Origin: Leucobacter komagatae
GTDB lineage: Bacteria > Actinomycetota > Actinomycetes > Actinomycetales > Microbacteriaceae
Assembly: GCF_006716085.1 (NCBI RefSeq)
Contig: NZ_VFON01000001.1
Span: 1,240,001-1,304,000, forward strand
Direction of reading: 5' to 3'
Length of the DNA stretch: 64,000 bases
How positions within the stretch are numbered: the stretch's first letter is position 1; the number at the start of each line of letters is the position of its first letter. Below the pieces are notes generated by a model, which worked only from the letters and a program-made list of their open reading frames with translations, was not told the origin of the DNA and made no database searches. Below are positions 27,730 through 36,358 of the stretch, piece by piece. The position numbers and the translations under genes were made by a program.

Positions 27730-28799
27730 TAGTAGAACACGTCCCCACGCGTCGCGAGGGTGTACCGGCGCGCGATCCGGTCGCCAATCGAACGCCAGAG
27801 CTTCACTTTGCCCGGCTTGATCGCGAGGTCGAGGGTGCCAACGTAGTCGGTCACGTCTTTCGAGAGGCGCAGCTTGTACTGGCCGACGCCGTAGAGCCGG
27901 TGACTCTTGTCATCGAGCCTGTCGCTCGGCGGGGTGCCGATGAGGTCGTGGCGCGTCGCGCCCTGCTCCTTGCCCCACCTGATGATCTCGAGCTGCATCC
28001 GGTACATCGCACCGGTCGGCAGCTTGGCCTTCGCCGAGGCGCCGTCTTTGTAGCCACTCGTCTGGCCGAGCGCGGTCGCGAACATGCCCGCGACCGGAAC
28101 GTCGCCGTCGTAGCCGAGCACGAGCTGGCCGCGGCCGGCGGCCTGGAAGCCCTGCCAAAAGTCGCGGAAGTACTCGTACGGGCGCAACTCGAACTTCTCC
28201 TCGGCGGTGCCGGTGAGCAGGTCGAACATGATGCGGCAGTTCTCTTCCGTCGCCTCGACGCGGCGGACATCGAAGCCCTCCTTGTCGGCCTTCCTAATCT
28301 TCGTGCGCGTGCTCGACGAGAAGGCGGCCATGATGGCGTCTTCGTCGCCCGAGATGTCGAGGATGATCGTGGAGACGTTGGGCAGCACGTGCGCAACCGG
28401 CTCGTAGCCAGCGGTCTCAAGGGTCGCGAACGCTTCATCGCTCGCGAGGAGGCGCGGCTCGACCTTCAGAAGGAACACGCCTTCTTGCTTCGCAAAGTCG
28501 GCGAGTCGCTGACCCCGCGCGACGTACTCGGACGCGCTCATCGGCGTGCCACTCGCGTCGAGCGACACGTCGGGGCCCGCCGGCGAGTACCAGAACCGTC
28601 CGAGGAGCGGAATCTTCTTCTCGAGCACGAGCGTCGCCGGGAAGTCGTCGCCGACGATGTACCGCGGCGTGTAGCGCTGGTAGCGCTTGATCTCTGCGTA
28701 TTCGCGGCTCTGCCAGACCTCGCCGCCGCCCGGGGCGAGCTCTACGAGCTCGTCCCAGCGCGCGACTTCGTCAGCGGTCGCAAAGCGGAGTGAAGCCAC
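27729..28799 (-). CDS. FemAB-family peptidyltransferase (FemX-like)
   Basis: FemAB proteins add amino acids from aminoacyl-tRNA to the peptide side chain of lipid II. The 356-residue protein has the duplicated GNAT fold: an N-terminal part with QSREYAEIKRY and SPAGPDV, and the second with KIRKADKEGFDVRRVE, YEYFRDFWQGF and the PTGAMYRMQLEIIRWGKEQG helix region. There is no coiled-coil serine-tRNA-synthetase-like arm. It follows rnj by two bases and precedes murJ, so it probably builds the interpeptide bridge. The amino acid added cannot be read from sequence. Confidence 0.85.
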   Translation of the reverse strand: MASLRFATADEVARWDELVELAPGGGEVWQSREYAEIKRYQRYTPRYIVGDDFPATLVLEKKIPLLGRFWYSPAGPDVSLDASGTPMSASEYVARGQRLADFAKQEGVFLLKVEPRLLASDEAFATLETAGYEPVAHVLPNVSTIILDISGDEDAIMAAFSSSTRTKIRKADKEGFDVRRVEATEENCRIMFDLLTGTAEEKFELRPYEYFRDFWQGFQAAGRGQLVLGYDGDVPVAGMFATALGQTSGYKDGASAKAKLPTGAMYRMQLEIIRWGKEQGATRHDLIGTPPSDRLDDKSHRLYGVGQYKLRLSKDVTDYVGTLDLAIKPGKVKLWRSIGDRIARRYTLATRGDVFY

Positions 28800-28801
28800 C
28801 G

Positions 28802-30478
28802 CTATACCACCACCACAACGGGAACGATCATTGCCTTGCGGCGAAGCTTCGTGCCGACCCAGCGGCCGACGGTGCGGCGCACGACCTGCTGCAGCGCATG
28901 CTGGTCGGTCACGCCCTCCTTCATCGCCTTCTCGATCGCGTCGGCGACCTGCGGCTTGATCTTGTCGAAGACGTGGTCTGCCTCGGCAACACCCTTCGCG
29001 TGGATCTCGGGGCCCGAAACGATCTGGCCGAGCGTCGTCTCGACGACGGTGATCACCGAGATGAACCCCTCTTCAGCAAGCGTGCGGCGGTCGCGCAGGT
29101 CGTCGTCAGTCACCTTGCCGACGCTCTTGCCGTCAACGTAGATGAAGTCGATGGCGAGCTGGCCGACCTCGCGCGCGACGCCGTCGTGCAGGTCGACGAT
29201 CGTGCCGTTCTCGGCAATGATCGTGCGGTTCTGCGGCACGCCGGTCTCGATAGCAACGCCAGCGTTCGCGATGAGGTGGCGGTACTCGCCGTGAATCGGC
29301 ATCACGTTCTTCGGGCGCACGATGTTGTAGCAGTACATGAGCTCGCCGGCCGACGCGTGGCCAGAGACGTGCACCTTCGCGTTGCCCTTGTGCACGACGT
29401 TCGCGCCGAGCTTCATGAGGCCGTTGATGATGCGGTAGACCGAGTTCTCGTTGCCAGGGATAAGGCTCGAGGCGAGGATGACGGTGTCGCCCGCCCCAAC
29501 CTCGACCTGGTGCTCCTTGTTCACCATGCGGCTGAGCACGGCCATCGGCTCGCCCTGCGAACCGGTGGACATGTAGACGATGCGGTGATCCGGAATATCG
29601 CCGCTCTTCTTGAGATCGACGAGCACGCCCTCGGGGACGTCGAGGAACCCGAGATCGGCGGCAATCTTCATGTTACGAACCATCGAGCGGCCGAGCAGCA
29701 CGACGCGGCGGCCGTTCTTCGAGGCTGCGTCGAGCACCTGCTGCACACGGTGCACGTGGCTCGAGAAGCTCGCGACGACAACCTTGCCGCTCGCCTTCTC
29801 GATGACGCGCTCAAGCACGGGCCCGATATCTTTCTCGAGCGCGGTGAACCCCGGGACCTCGGCGTTCGTCGAGTCGGTCATGAAGAGGTCAACGCCCTCC
29901 TCGCCGAGTCGCGCGAAGGCGCGGAGGTCGGTAATGCGGCCGTCGAGCGGCAGCTGATCCATCTTGAAGTCGCCCGTGCCGATGACCATGCCGGCCTCGG
30001 TGCGGATCGCGACGGCAAGCGCATCCGGGATCGAGTGGTTCACCGCGATGAACTCGAGGTCGAACGGCCCGAACTTCACGCGATCGCCCTCAGCCACGAG
30101 GTGGCTCTTCGGGCGGATGCGGTGCTCCTTGAGCTTCGCCTCGACAAACGCGAGGGTCAGCTTCGAGCCGACGAGGGGAATATCCTCGCGGCGCTTCAGC
30201 AGGTACGGGACGCCGCCAATGTGATCCTCGTGGCCGTGCGTGAGCACGACGGCGACGATGTCCTGGAGACGGTTCTCAATCTGCGTGATGTCGGGCAGGA
30301 TGAGGTCGACGCCCGGCTGGTGCTCTTCTGGGAAGAGTACGCCGCAGTCAACGACAAGCAGCTTGCCGTTGATTTCGTACACGGTCATGTTGCGGCCGAC
30401 CTCGCCGAGGCCGCCGAGCGGCGTGATCCGTAGGGTGCCCTTCTTGAGCTTGGGCGGTGAGTAAGGGGGGTTGGGCAC
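28802..30478 (-). CDS. rnj: Ribonuclease J
   Basis: RNase J has 5'-3' exonuclease and endonuclease activity in mRNA decay and rRNA maturation. The 558-residue protein has the beta-lactamase motif 2 as LTHGHEDHIGG, the beta-CASP domain in the middle (SGHASAGELM at its end) and a C-terminal domain to residue 558. The GTG at 30478 follows AGGAGG by about six bases and yields the usual VPNPPYSPPKLKKGTLRITP. The frame reaches 30628 but would overlap dapA. It lies 14 bp after dapA, as in many actinobacteria. Confidence 0.95.
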   Translation of the reverse strand: MPNPPYSPPKLKKGTLRITPLGGLGEVGRNMTVYEINGKLLVVDCGVLFPEEHQPGVDLILPDITQIENRLQDIVAVVLTHGHEDHIGGVPYLLKRREDIPLVGSKLTLAFVEAKLKEHRIRPKSHLVAEGDRVKFGPFDLEFIAVNHSIPDALAVAIRTEAGMVIGTGDFKMDQLPLDGRITDLRAFARLGEEGVDLFMTDSTNAEVPGFTALEKDIGPVLERVIEKASGKVVVASFSSHVHRVQQVLDAASKNGRRVVLLGRSMVRNMKIAADLGFLDVPEGVLVDLKKSGDIPDHRIVYMSTGSQGEPMAVLSRMVNKEHQVEVGAGDTVILASSLIPGNENSVYRIINGLMKLGANVVHKGNAKVHVSGHASAGELMYCYNIVRPKNVMPIHGEYRHLIANAGVAIETGVPQNRTIIAENGTIVDLHDGVAREVGQLAIDFIYVDGKSVGKVTDDDLRDRRTLAEEGFISVITVVETTLGQIVSGPEIHAKGVAEADHVFDKIKPQVADAIEKAMKEGVTDQHALQQVVRRTVGRWVGTKLRRKAMIVPVVVVV

Positions 30479-30492
30479 TGGGCCTCCTGTTA

Positions 30493-31470
30493 TTAGCGGG
30501 TGGTGCCTGCAATCTTGGGCAGAGCACCGCCGGCAGCCGCGTTGCGGTCCGGCCTGAAGTTTGAAAGGTCGACGCCTGGCACGTCGCGCACGAGCGACAG
30601 GTCGTCCTCGATGAGCGCGGCCTCCCACTCTTCGGGCCCGACAAGCGGGAGCCGAACGCGGGGGCTCGAGATGCGGCCGAGGCCGTGAAGGATGTACTTG
30701 ACGGCGACCGTGCCGGGCACGTGCGTCATCGCCGCGCGAACGAGCGGCTCGAGCTGCTGGTGCGCGGCCCGGGCGGTGTGAAGGTCGCCCGCGTTCACGG
30801 CGTCAACGATCACCCGGTAGGGCGCCGCCGCGATGTTCGCGGTCACACCGATGAGGCCGGTCGCCCCGATCGACAGGTGCGGCAGCACGTTGGGGTCGTC
30901 GCCCGAGAAGTACATGAGGTCGGTCTGGTTGAGCACCCGGCTGACCTCGCTGAGGTCTCCCTTCGCGTCCTTGACGGCGAGGATGTTCGGGTGCTTCGCG
31001 AGCCGCAGGATCGTCTCGTACTTGATCGGGATGCCAGCGCGCCCCGGGATGTCGTACAGGATCACGGGCAGGTCGGTCGCGTCGGCGACCATGCGGAAGT
31101 GCGTGAGCAGCCCCGCCTGCGTGGGCTTGTTGTAGTACGGGGTGACAATCATGACGCCGTCTGCGCCGGCACGCTCGCTCGCCTTGTACATCTCGATCGC
31201 GTGCGCGGTCTCGTTCGAGCCGCCGCCGGTGATGATCTTCGCTCGCCCGCTGCTGACCGACTTGGCCACCTCGACGAGCTTGAGCTTTTCTGGGTCCGTA
31301 AGAGTCGAGGTCTCGCCAGTGGTGCCGGTGACGACGATGCCGTCAGCGCCACTCACGATGCAATCTTCAATGTGCTGTTCGGTCGCAGCCCAATCAACCT
31401 CACCGTCGGAGTCGAAGGGGGTGATGAGAGCGACGAGCACCTGCCCGAAAGGATTCTCTACGTTTGCCAC
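30493..31470 (-). CDS. dapA: 4-hydroxy-tetrahydrodipicolinate synthase
   Basis: DapA condenses pyruvate and aspartate semialdehyde, the first step of lysine/DAP synthesis. The 325-residue TIM barrel has the substrate motif GTTGETSTL, the YNKPTQAGL loop with the catalytic tyrosine, YDIPGRAG, and the Schiff-base lysine in ILAVKDAKGD. The start is the GTG at 31470, six bases after TAGCCT, so the transcript is probably leaderless. The C-terminal tail (about 25 residues) is Pro/Ala-rich. Confidence 0.95.
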   Translation of the reverse strand: MANVENPFGQVLVALITPFDSDGEVDWAATEQHIEDCIVSGADGIVVTGTTGETSTLTDPEKLKLVEVAKSVSSGRAKIITGGGSNETAHAIEMYKASERAGADGVMIVTPYYNKPTQAGLLTHFRMVADATDLPVILYDIPGRAGIPIKYETILRLAKHPNILAVKDAKGDLSEVSRVLNQTDLMYFSGDDPNVLPHLSIGATGLIGVTANIAAAPYRVIVDAVNAGDLHTARAAHQQLEPLVRAAMTHVPGTVAVKYILHGLGRISSPRVRLPLVGPEEWEAALIEDDLSLVRDVPGVDLSNFRPDRNAAAGGALPKIAGTTR

Positions 31471-31476
31471 CTCACT

Positions 31477-31482
31477 AGGCTA
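31477..31482 (-). promoter_or_regulatory. Probable -10 (TAGCCT) of leaderless dapA promoter
   Basis: TAGCCT ends 6 nt before the dapA GTG on the minus strand. Confidence 0.5.
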
Positions 31483-31603
31483 CCGGATCGGTCACCGCGA
31501 TACGGCCAGCGCTGCGAAATCCGCGCCGCGCGACACTCTCCGCCCTGCGAACGCGGGCACAACCGGGCGCGCCTCAGGGGCTCTGCCGGTGATCCTGCTT
31601 CCG

Positions 31604-32104
31604 CTACGCGGCGGCCTCGCGCAGATAGCGCTCGAACCGGTAGCCGAGCCCGCTCGCCGCGACGAGAGCCTCTCCCCCGCCGTCGAGCGTCCACTCGGCA
31701 CCGATCTCGGGCGCGAAGGTGTCGGCGTCGGGCACGTCCATGTCGATCCGAGTGACGACGAGCTCGTGCGCGAACGGCATCGCGTCGCGGTAGAGCTGGC
31801 CTCCGCCCATGATCCACGCGCGGTCGCCGCCGGCGAGCCGAATCGCGTCTTCGAGCGAGGTCGCGGTCTGGGCGCCGTCGATGACGAGATCAGGATCGCG
31901 GGAGACCACGACGTTCTCGCGCCCCGGCAGCGGGCGGAAGCGCTCGGGCAGCGACTCCCAGGTGCGCCGCCCCATGATGACGGGCGCGCCGAGGGTGACG
32001 CGCTTGAAGTGTGCGAGGTCTTCGGGTAGGTGCCACGGCATCGTGCCGTCGCGGCCGATCGCGCCGCCGCGGGCCTCCGCCCAGATCATGCCGAGCGTCG
32101 TCAT
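31604..32104 (-). CDS. folA: Dihydrofolate reductase
   Basis: DHFR reduces dihydrofolate made by ThyA. The 166-residue protein has the family signatures [24 protein letters not shown] (catalytic acidic residue and Trp), [12 protein letters not shown] and the NADPH glycine loop [13 protein letters not shown]. Its ATG overlaps the thyA stop (ATGA), so the two are translationally coupled. Confidence 0.95.
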   Translation of the reverse strand: MTTLGMIWAEARGGAIGRDGTMPWHLPEDLAHFKRVTLGAPVIMGRRTWESLPERFRPLPGRENVVVSRDPDLVIDGAQTATSLEDAIRLAGGDRAWIMGGGQLYRDAMPFAHELVVTRIDMDVPDADTFAPEIGAEWTLDGGGEALVAASGLGYRFERYLREAAA

Positions 32105-32910
32105 ACCGCGACCGGGGCCTTGATGCCGGGGTGGTGCTCGTAACCGACGACCTCGAAGTCCTCGTACTCGTAGTCGAAGATCGAGTCGCGGCCCGCGATC
32201 TTCATCTGCGGGTAGGGGAAGGGCTCGCGCTCAAGCTGCGTCGTGACCTGCTCGACGTGGTTGTCGTAAATGTGGCAGTCGCCGCCCGTCCAGACAAACT
32301 CGCCCGGCTCGAGCCCTGTCTGCTTCGCAACCATGAGGGTGAGCAGTGCGTACGACGCGATGTTGAACGGCACTCCGAGGAACATGTCTGCGGAGCGCTG
32401 GTAGAGCTGGCACGAGAGCTTGCCGTCGGCCACATAGAACTGGAAGAAGGCGTGACAGGGCGCGAGCGCCATGTCGGGGATGTCAGCGACGTTCCAGGCC
32501 GACACGATGAGGCGGCGCGAGTCGGGGTTGGTGCGAATCTGCTCGACGATCTCGGAGATCTGGTCGATATGGCCGCCGTCAGGGGTCGGCCAGGAGCGCC
32601 ACTGGACGCCATACACCGGGCCGAGCTCGCCCGCGTCATCGGCCCACTCGTCCCAGATGCTCACGCCGTTCTCGGTGAGGTAGGCAATGTTGCTGTCGCC
32701 GCGGAGGAACCAGAGCAGCTCGATCGCGATCGACTTGAAGTGGACGCGCTTCGTCGTGATCAGGGGGAACGACTCTGACAGGTCGAAGCGGAGCTGCTTG
32801 CCAAAGAGGCTGCGGGTGCCCGTGCCCGTGCGGTCTGACTTCGGGGTGCCGTGCTCGAGAATTTCCCGGAGGAGGTCTTCGTACGGTGTGGGAATCGCAG
32901 CTGCACTCAT
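32101..32910 (-). CDS. thyA: Thymidylate synthase ThyA
   Basis: ThyA methylates dUMP with methylene-THF and leaves dihydrofolate for FolA. The 269-residue protein has the catalytic cysteine in [12 protein letters not shown], the dUMP phosphate arginines in [18 protein letters not shown] and [12 protein letters not shown] near the N terminus. The open frame continues 36 codons upstream, but the ATG at 32910 gives the normal N terminus ([14 protein letters not shown]) and lies 7 nt after a minus-strand TACCAT. A 115-bp tandem repeat lies upstream. Confidence 0.96.
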   Translation of the reverse strand: MSAAAIPTPYEDLLREILEHGTPKSDRTGTGTRSLFGKQLRFDLSESFPLITTKRVHFKSIAIELLWFLRGDSNIAYLTENGVSIWDEWADDAGELGPVYGVQWRSWPTPDGGHIDQISEIVEQIRTNPDSRRLIVSAWNVADIPDMALAPCHAFFQFYVADGKLSCQLYQRSADMFLGVPFNIASYALLTLMVAKQTGLEPGEFVWTGGDCHIYDNHVEQVTTQLEREPFPYPQMKIAGRDSIFDYEYEDFEVVGYEHHPGIKAPVAV

Positions 32911-32917
32911 GCACTCA

Positions 32918-32923
32918 ATGGTA
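32918..32923 (-). promoter_or_regulatory. Probable -10 (TACCAT) of leaderless thyA promoter
   Basis: TACCAT ends 7 nt before the thyA ATG on the minus strand. It separates the gene from the repeat array, which starts about 60 bp further upstream. Confidence 0.5.
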
Positions 32924-32985
32924 CAGCGCTCGGGTGTGGGCTTGGCTTGGCTGGGCTGGGCTTGGCTGGCTGGTGCTGTCCAAGG

Positions 32986-33291
32986 GCAGCGTATGCGATC
33001 TGCAGAAGGTCTGCCCACCCCAAAGCCTCAGCGGCATTGCTATTGCAGATCCCAGGGATACGGGGTGGGGCTTCGGCGCGGGGTGTGGCCCCGCCCAAGC
33101 GCAGCGTATGCGATCTGCAGAAGGTCTGCCCACCCCAAAGCCTCAGCGGCATTGCTATTGCAGATCCCAGGGATACGGGGTGGGGCTTCGGCGCGGGGTG
33201 TGGCCCCGCCCAAGCGCAGCGTATGCGATATGCAGAAGGTCTGCCCGTCCCCAAGCCCCAGCGGCATTGCTATTGCAGATCCCAAGGACAA
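32986..33291. repeat. 115-bp tandem repeat, 2.6 copies
   Basis: Units start at GCAGCGTATG at 32986, 33101 and 33216, an exact 115-bp period. The first two are nearly identical; the third stops after about 75 bp and has several changes. Each unit contains GATCTGCA and, 39 bp later, TGCAGATC, which could form a hairpin. As 115 is not a multiple of three, coding is excluded. Confidence 0.95.
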
Positions 33292-33353
33292 GGAGTGAGG
33301 GGCTGAGGGTGAGCGGGTAGGGCTGGGCATCGGCGCGGAGGGCCCAGATACAC

Positions 33354-33381
33354 CACAGGCCCGCGCGAGCGCGGGCCTGTG
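33354..33381. terminator. Hairpin terminator of the permease gene
   Basis: A perfect 12-bp stem (33354-33365 with 33370-33381) with a 4-nt loop lies just after the stop of the minus-strand permease gene. Confidence 0.85.
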
Positions 33382-33391
33382 AGGTGAGACG

Positions 33392-34990
33392 TTAGCCGTC
33401 GAGGCCGTCGTCGAACAGTTCCATAGCCGAGGTGTCGTTCGTCGCGTCAGTCGTGCTGAGCACCTGTCCCTTGAAGAAGCGGGGCGAGAAGCGCGACTGG
33501 ATGAGCATCAGCACGACGCCGAGGCCCAGCATGACGATGCCGATCAGGCCGACGAGCCCGATGCCCGCGATGTTGCTGCCCGAGCCCGCAGCGGGGTCGA
33601 GGCTGTCGATCGTGGTCTGCACGAACACGACGAGGAGCAGCAGGCCGCCGAGGCCCGGGAGGATAACCTTCGACAGTACCGATCCGAAGCCCTCGCGGGG
33701 CGCCTGCTTGCGGAAGTACCAGGTGCTCGCGAGCGCGGTGATGCCGTAGTAGAAGCAGACCATCATGCCGAGGGCGGTGATGGTGTCCCACAGCACGTCC
33801 TCGCTGATGAAGCGCATGATCGCGTAGAACACCGAGGCAACGATCGACGAGAGGAAGAGCGCGACGTACGGCGACTTGTGCTTCGGGTGGATCTTCTTGA
33901 TCGATGCGGGGATGGCGCCGTAGTGGGACATCGCGAGCAGCGTGCGCGCTGGCGAGATCGCCGTCGAGTTGATCGAAGCCATCGCCGAGACGAGGATCGC
34001 GAGCGACAGGAAGATCGCAGCGGGGCCCATGACGGGGTGCGCGAGTGCTGCGAAGACGTTCTCGGCGATGTCGGAGTTGCCGAGGCCGGTCGGGCCGTCA
34101 CCGATGCCCGCGTATGCGACGGTTGCCGCTGCGGTGCCGACGTACATGACGACGAGGATGAGCACGAGGATCATCGCGGCCTTGCTCTCGGTGGAGACGC
34201 GGCCCTTCGACTTCTTCGTCTCCTCACCCATGGTGAGCACGGTGTCCCAGCCCCAGTAGACGAAGATCGAGACGGCGATACCCGCTGCGAACGCGCTGAA
34301 GCTTGAGACCTCAAGCGGGTTGAACCACGAGAGCTCGGGCATGCGGCCCTCGGTGTTTGCCGGGTCAGCTGCGCCGATGAACATCGCGGTAGCGAACCAG
34401 AGCATGACCGCGACCTGGAAGAACACGGTGATGTACTGGAAGATCTTCGTCGAGGTCATGCCCCGGTACGAGATAAAGGTTGCGACGGCCATGAAGCCGA
34501 GGCAGACGGCGATGTTGATGAACTTGTTGCCCGACAGCAGCGCGATGTCGGGGTTGTCAGCAATGATCGCGATCGATTGGAACAGGAACTCGACGGCGAT
34601 GCCCGCGAGGTTCGAGAGCACGAGCACGGTGGCAGCAATGAGGCCCCAGCCGGCCATCCAGCCGATCCAGGGCCCAAACGCGCGGGTCGCCCACGTGAAC
34701 GAGGTGCCCGAGTCTGGCATTGCGGTGTTGAGTGCGCGGTAGCCAATTGCCACGAGCAGCATAGGCAGGAAGCCCATGAGGAAGATCGCGGGAGTCTGGT
34801 AGCCGACCTCAGAAGCGGCCGGGCCGATCGCCGACGTCAGCGTGTACGCCGGCGCACACACCGAGAGACCAATGACGAGCGCACCCATCACACCCACGGT
34901 GCCGGACTCGAGACCCTTCTTACTGATTCCCGAAACTGAATCGAGTGTTCGGGTAGCCGGATCGGCGTCGCCGAGGTCGTATTTACTCAT
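33392..34990 (-). CDS. APC-superfamily amino-acid permease
   Basis: The 532-residue protein has about 12 transmembrane segments. The conserved N-terminal helix GTVGVMGALVIGLSVCAPAYTLTSAIGP and the consensus motif region (WGWDTVLTMGEETKKSKG, between TM6 and TM7) place it in the amino-acid/polyamine/organocation family. The substrate cannot be told from sequence. GGAGGA precedes the ATG. It is flanked by a terminator and the non-coding repeat, so it is a single-gene unit inserted in the thyA-dapB backbone. Confidence 0.88.
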   Translation of the reverse strand: MSKYDLGDADPATRTLDSVSGISKKGLESGTVGVMGALVIGLSVCAPAYTLTSAIGPAASEVGYQTPAIFLMGFLPMLLVAIGYRALNTAMPDSGTSFTWATRAFGPWIGWMAGWGLIAATVLVLSNLAGIAVEFLFQSIAIIADNPDIALLSGNKFINIAVCLGFMAVATFISYRGMTSTKIFQYITVFFQVAVMLWFATAMFIGAADPANTEGRMPELSWFNPLEVSSFSAFAAGIAVSIFVYWGWDTVLTMGEETKKSKGRVSTESKAAMILVLILVVMYVGTAAATVAYAGIGDGPTGLGNSDIAENVFAALAHPVMGPAAIFLSLAILVSAMASINSTAISPARTLLAMSHYGAIPASIKKIHPKHKSPYVALFLSSIVASVFYAIMRFISEDVLWDTITALGMMVCFYYGITALASTWYFRKQAPREGFGSVLSKVILPGLGGLLLLVVFVQTTIDSLDPAAGSGSNIAGIGLVGLIGIVMLGLGVVLMLIQSRFSPRFFKGQVLSTTDATNDTSAMELFDDGLDG

Positions 34991-35115
34991 CGCGTTCTAT
35001 CGTCCTCCATCGGATTTCAACGGCCTCGTGCCTTGTGGGCTGGCCATCGTGTACGCGGAAGATTGTAAGCAGATTCGGGCCATATGCCCTAATTCGCCAT
35101 CGAAATTGAACGAAA

Positions 35116-35565
35116 TTAGTCGCGCTTCAACGAAATCGCTTGTCGAATCGCACTTCTTGCGCGTTTTCGGTCGCCCGCCGCGTCGTACACGAGCCCGAGC
35201 CGCATAAACTCCCGCCAGCCGGCACCGGGGCCCTCAGCGGCCTCCCGGTATTTCGGGAACGCGGCGTCAGCAACCTGGCGCACCTCTGCGCGAGTCACCT
35301 CGACGTCCACGAGCTCCTCGGGAAGGTCATCGGTGTTGGCCAGCTCGTCCACGAGCTTCGTCGATGCAAACCCGAACATGAGTTCTCGCGCGAGCGCCCA
35401 CACCCCGATCAAGGGGAAGATGAGCAACGCGACGCCCATGATGACCGCGACAGGGTCGCCGGTACCGAGCAGGGCGATGGCCTTAAACCCGGCGAACACG
35501 AAGTAGAGCACAAGAAGCGCGCTCATGAGGGACACGCCAAGGATGGCGCGAGTGCGCGGGCTCAC
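35116..35565 (-). CDS. Small membrane protein with TPR-like C terminus
   Basis: The product has 149 residues. Two hydrophobic segments (about 8-30 and 38-60) are followed by a cytoplasmic helical part whose end (MRLGLVYDAAGDRKRARSAIRQAI) looks like a TPR unit. The function is unknown. It starts with a GTG overlapping the dapB stop (GTGA), so it is co-translated with dapB; actinobacterial genomes often have such a protein there. Confidence 0.7.
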   Translation of the reverse strand: MSPRTRAILGVSLMSALLVLYFVFAGFKAIALLGTGDPVAVIMGVALLIFPLIGVWALARELMFGFASTKLVDELANTDDLPEELVDVEVTRAEVRQVADAAFPKYREAAEGPGAGWREFMRLGLVYDAAGDRKRARSAIRQAISLKRD

Positions 35566-36317
35566 AGGTCCGCTCCGAGACCGAGCACGCGGTTGAGCCC
35601 GACGGTGAGGCCGGCCGCGTCGCGCACGGCCTCGAGGCCCGCGCGGATCCCGGCAACGTAGCTCTCGTTCGACACGGTGTCATGCTGCACGGTAAGCACC
35701 TCACCGGCCCCGCCGAACCTGACCTCCTGCCTCGCCACGACGCCAGCGAGCCTGAGGCTGTGCACCGGGATCCCTGCGACGAGTTCGCCGCGGGCTCGCT
35801 GGTCAGCGAATGGCGCTTGGGCCGGGCCGCGACCGGCCCGCTCCCGAGCCCCCGCCATGAGCTCGGCCGTGCGCACGGCCGTGCCGGATGGCGAATCGAT
35901 TTTCGCCGGGTGGTGCGCCTCAATGACCTCGATTGAGTCGAAGTACGGCGCTGCGATCTGGGCGAGTGCGGTGCCAAGGACGGAACCGAGCGAGAAGTTG
36001 GGCACAACGATCACGCCCGCTCCCCGCACCTCTGCTACGAGGTCAGTCAGGCTGGCGATCCGTTCGGACGACCAACCGCTTGTGCCGACGAGCACCTTCT
36101 GCCCGCGCCTCACCGCACGCTCGACGATTGCAGGCGAGGCTTCGGGCGTCGTGACGTCAACGAAGATCTGGGCGCCAGCGCCTTCCTCGGCCGTGCTCCG
36201 GCTCGACAGCCGCGCTGCGAGCTCGAAATCGGGGTGGCTTTCGACCACATCACAGATCAACGTACCGAGCCGCCCTGACGCCCCAGCAACCGCAACACTC
36301 GTCACACTCGCACTCAT
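35562..36317 (-). CDS. dapB: 4-hydroxy-tetrahydrodipicolinate reductase
   Basis: DapB reduces the DapA product with NAD(P)H. The 251-residue protein has the nucleotide loop VAVAGASGRLGTLICD and the substrate-binding signature EAHHPAKIDSPSGTA. The ATG at 36317 lies six bases after a minus-strand TAGACT, so the mRNA is probably leaderless. It is divergent from the ATP-grasp gene with only 41 bp between the two start codons. Confidence 0.95.
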   Translation of the reverse strand: MSASVTSVAVAGASGRLGTLICDVVESHPDFELAARLSSRSTAEEGAGAQIFVDVTTPEASPAIVERAVRRGQKVLVGTSGWSSERIASLTDLVAEVRGAGVIVVPNFSLGSVLGTALAQIAAPYFDSIEVIEAHHPAKIDSPSGTAVRTAELMAGARERAGRGPAQAPFADQRARGELVAGIPVHSLRLAGVVARQEVRFGGAGEVLTVQHDTVSNESYVAGIRAGLEAVRDAAGLTVGLNRVLGLGADL

Positions 36318-36323
36318 GTTTCG

Positions 36324-36329
36324 AGTCTA
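36324..36329 (-). promoter_or_regulatory. Probable -10 (TAGACT) of leaderless dapB promoter
   Basis: TAGACT ends 6 nt before the dapB ATG. It lies 17 bp from the divergent -10 at 36347-36352. Confidence 0.6.
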
Positions 36330-36346
36330 GCGAGGCACGGCTGCGG

Positions 36347-36352
36347 TAGCCT
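36347..36352 (+). promoter_or_regulatory. Probable -10 (TAGCCT) of leaderless ATP-grasp gene promoter
   Basis: TAGCCT ends 6 nt before the ATG at 36359, divergent from the dapB promoter. Confidence 0.6.
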
Positions 36353-36358
36353 CGATGT

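Larger units (their letters stand above)
32911..33391. other. Non-coding interval upstream of thyA
   Basis: It holds the thyA -10 hexamer, a GCTTGGCTGGGCTTG-like low-complexity patch (32938-32975), the 115-bp tandem repeat (32986-33291) and the permease terminator (33354-33381). No gene is supported; open frames change with each repeat unit. Confidence 0.8.

Noticed and set aside
28790..30433. 547-codon open frame antisense to rnj
   Set aside because: The composition (runs of Ala, Val, Asp, Arg, His) is that of a shadow frame, and RNase J is unambiguous on the other strand.
32986..33291. CRISPR array
   Set aside because: The repeat unit is 115 bp without distinct spacers and there are no cas genes.
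32687..33330. Overlapping open frames on both strands across the thyA upstream repeats
   Set aside because: The 115-bp period shifts the frame with each unit, so all three frames show the same peptides in turn. This is not coding.
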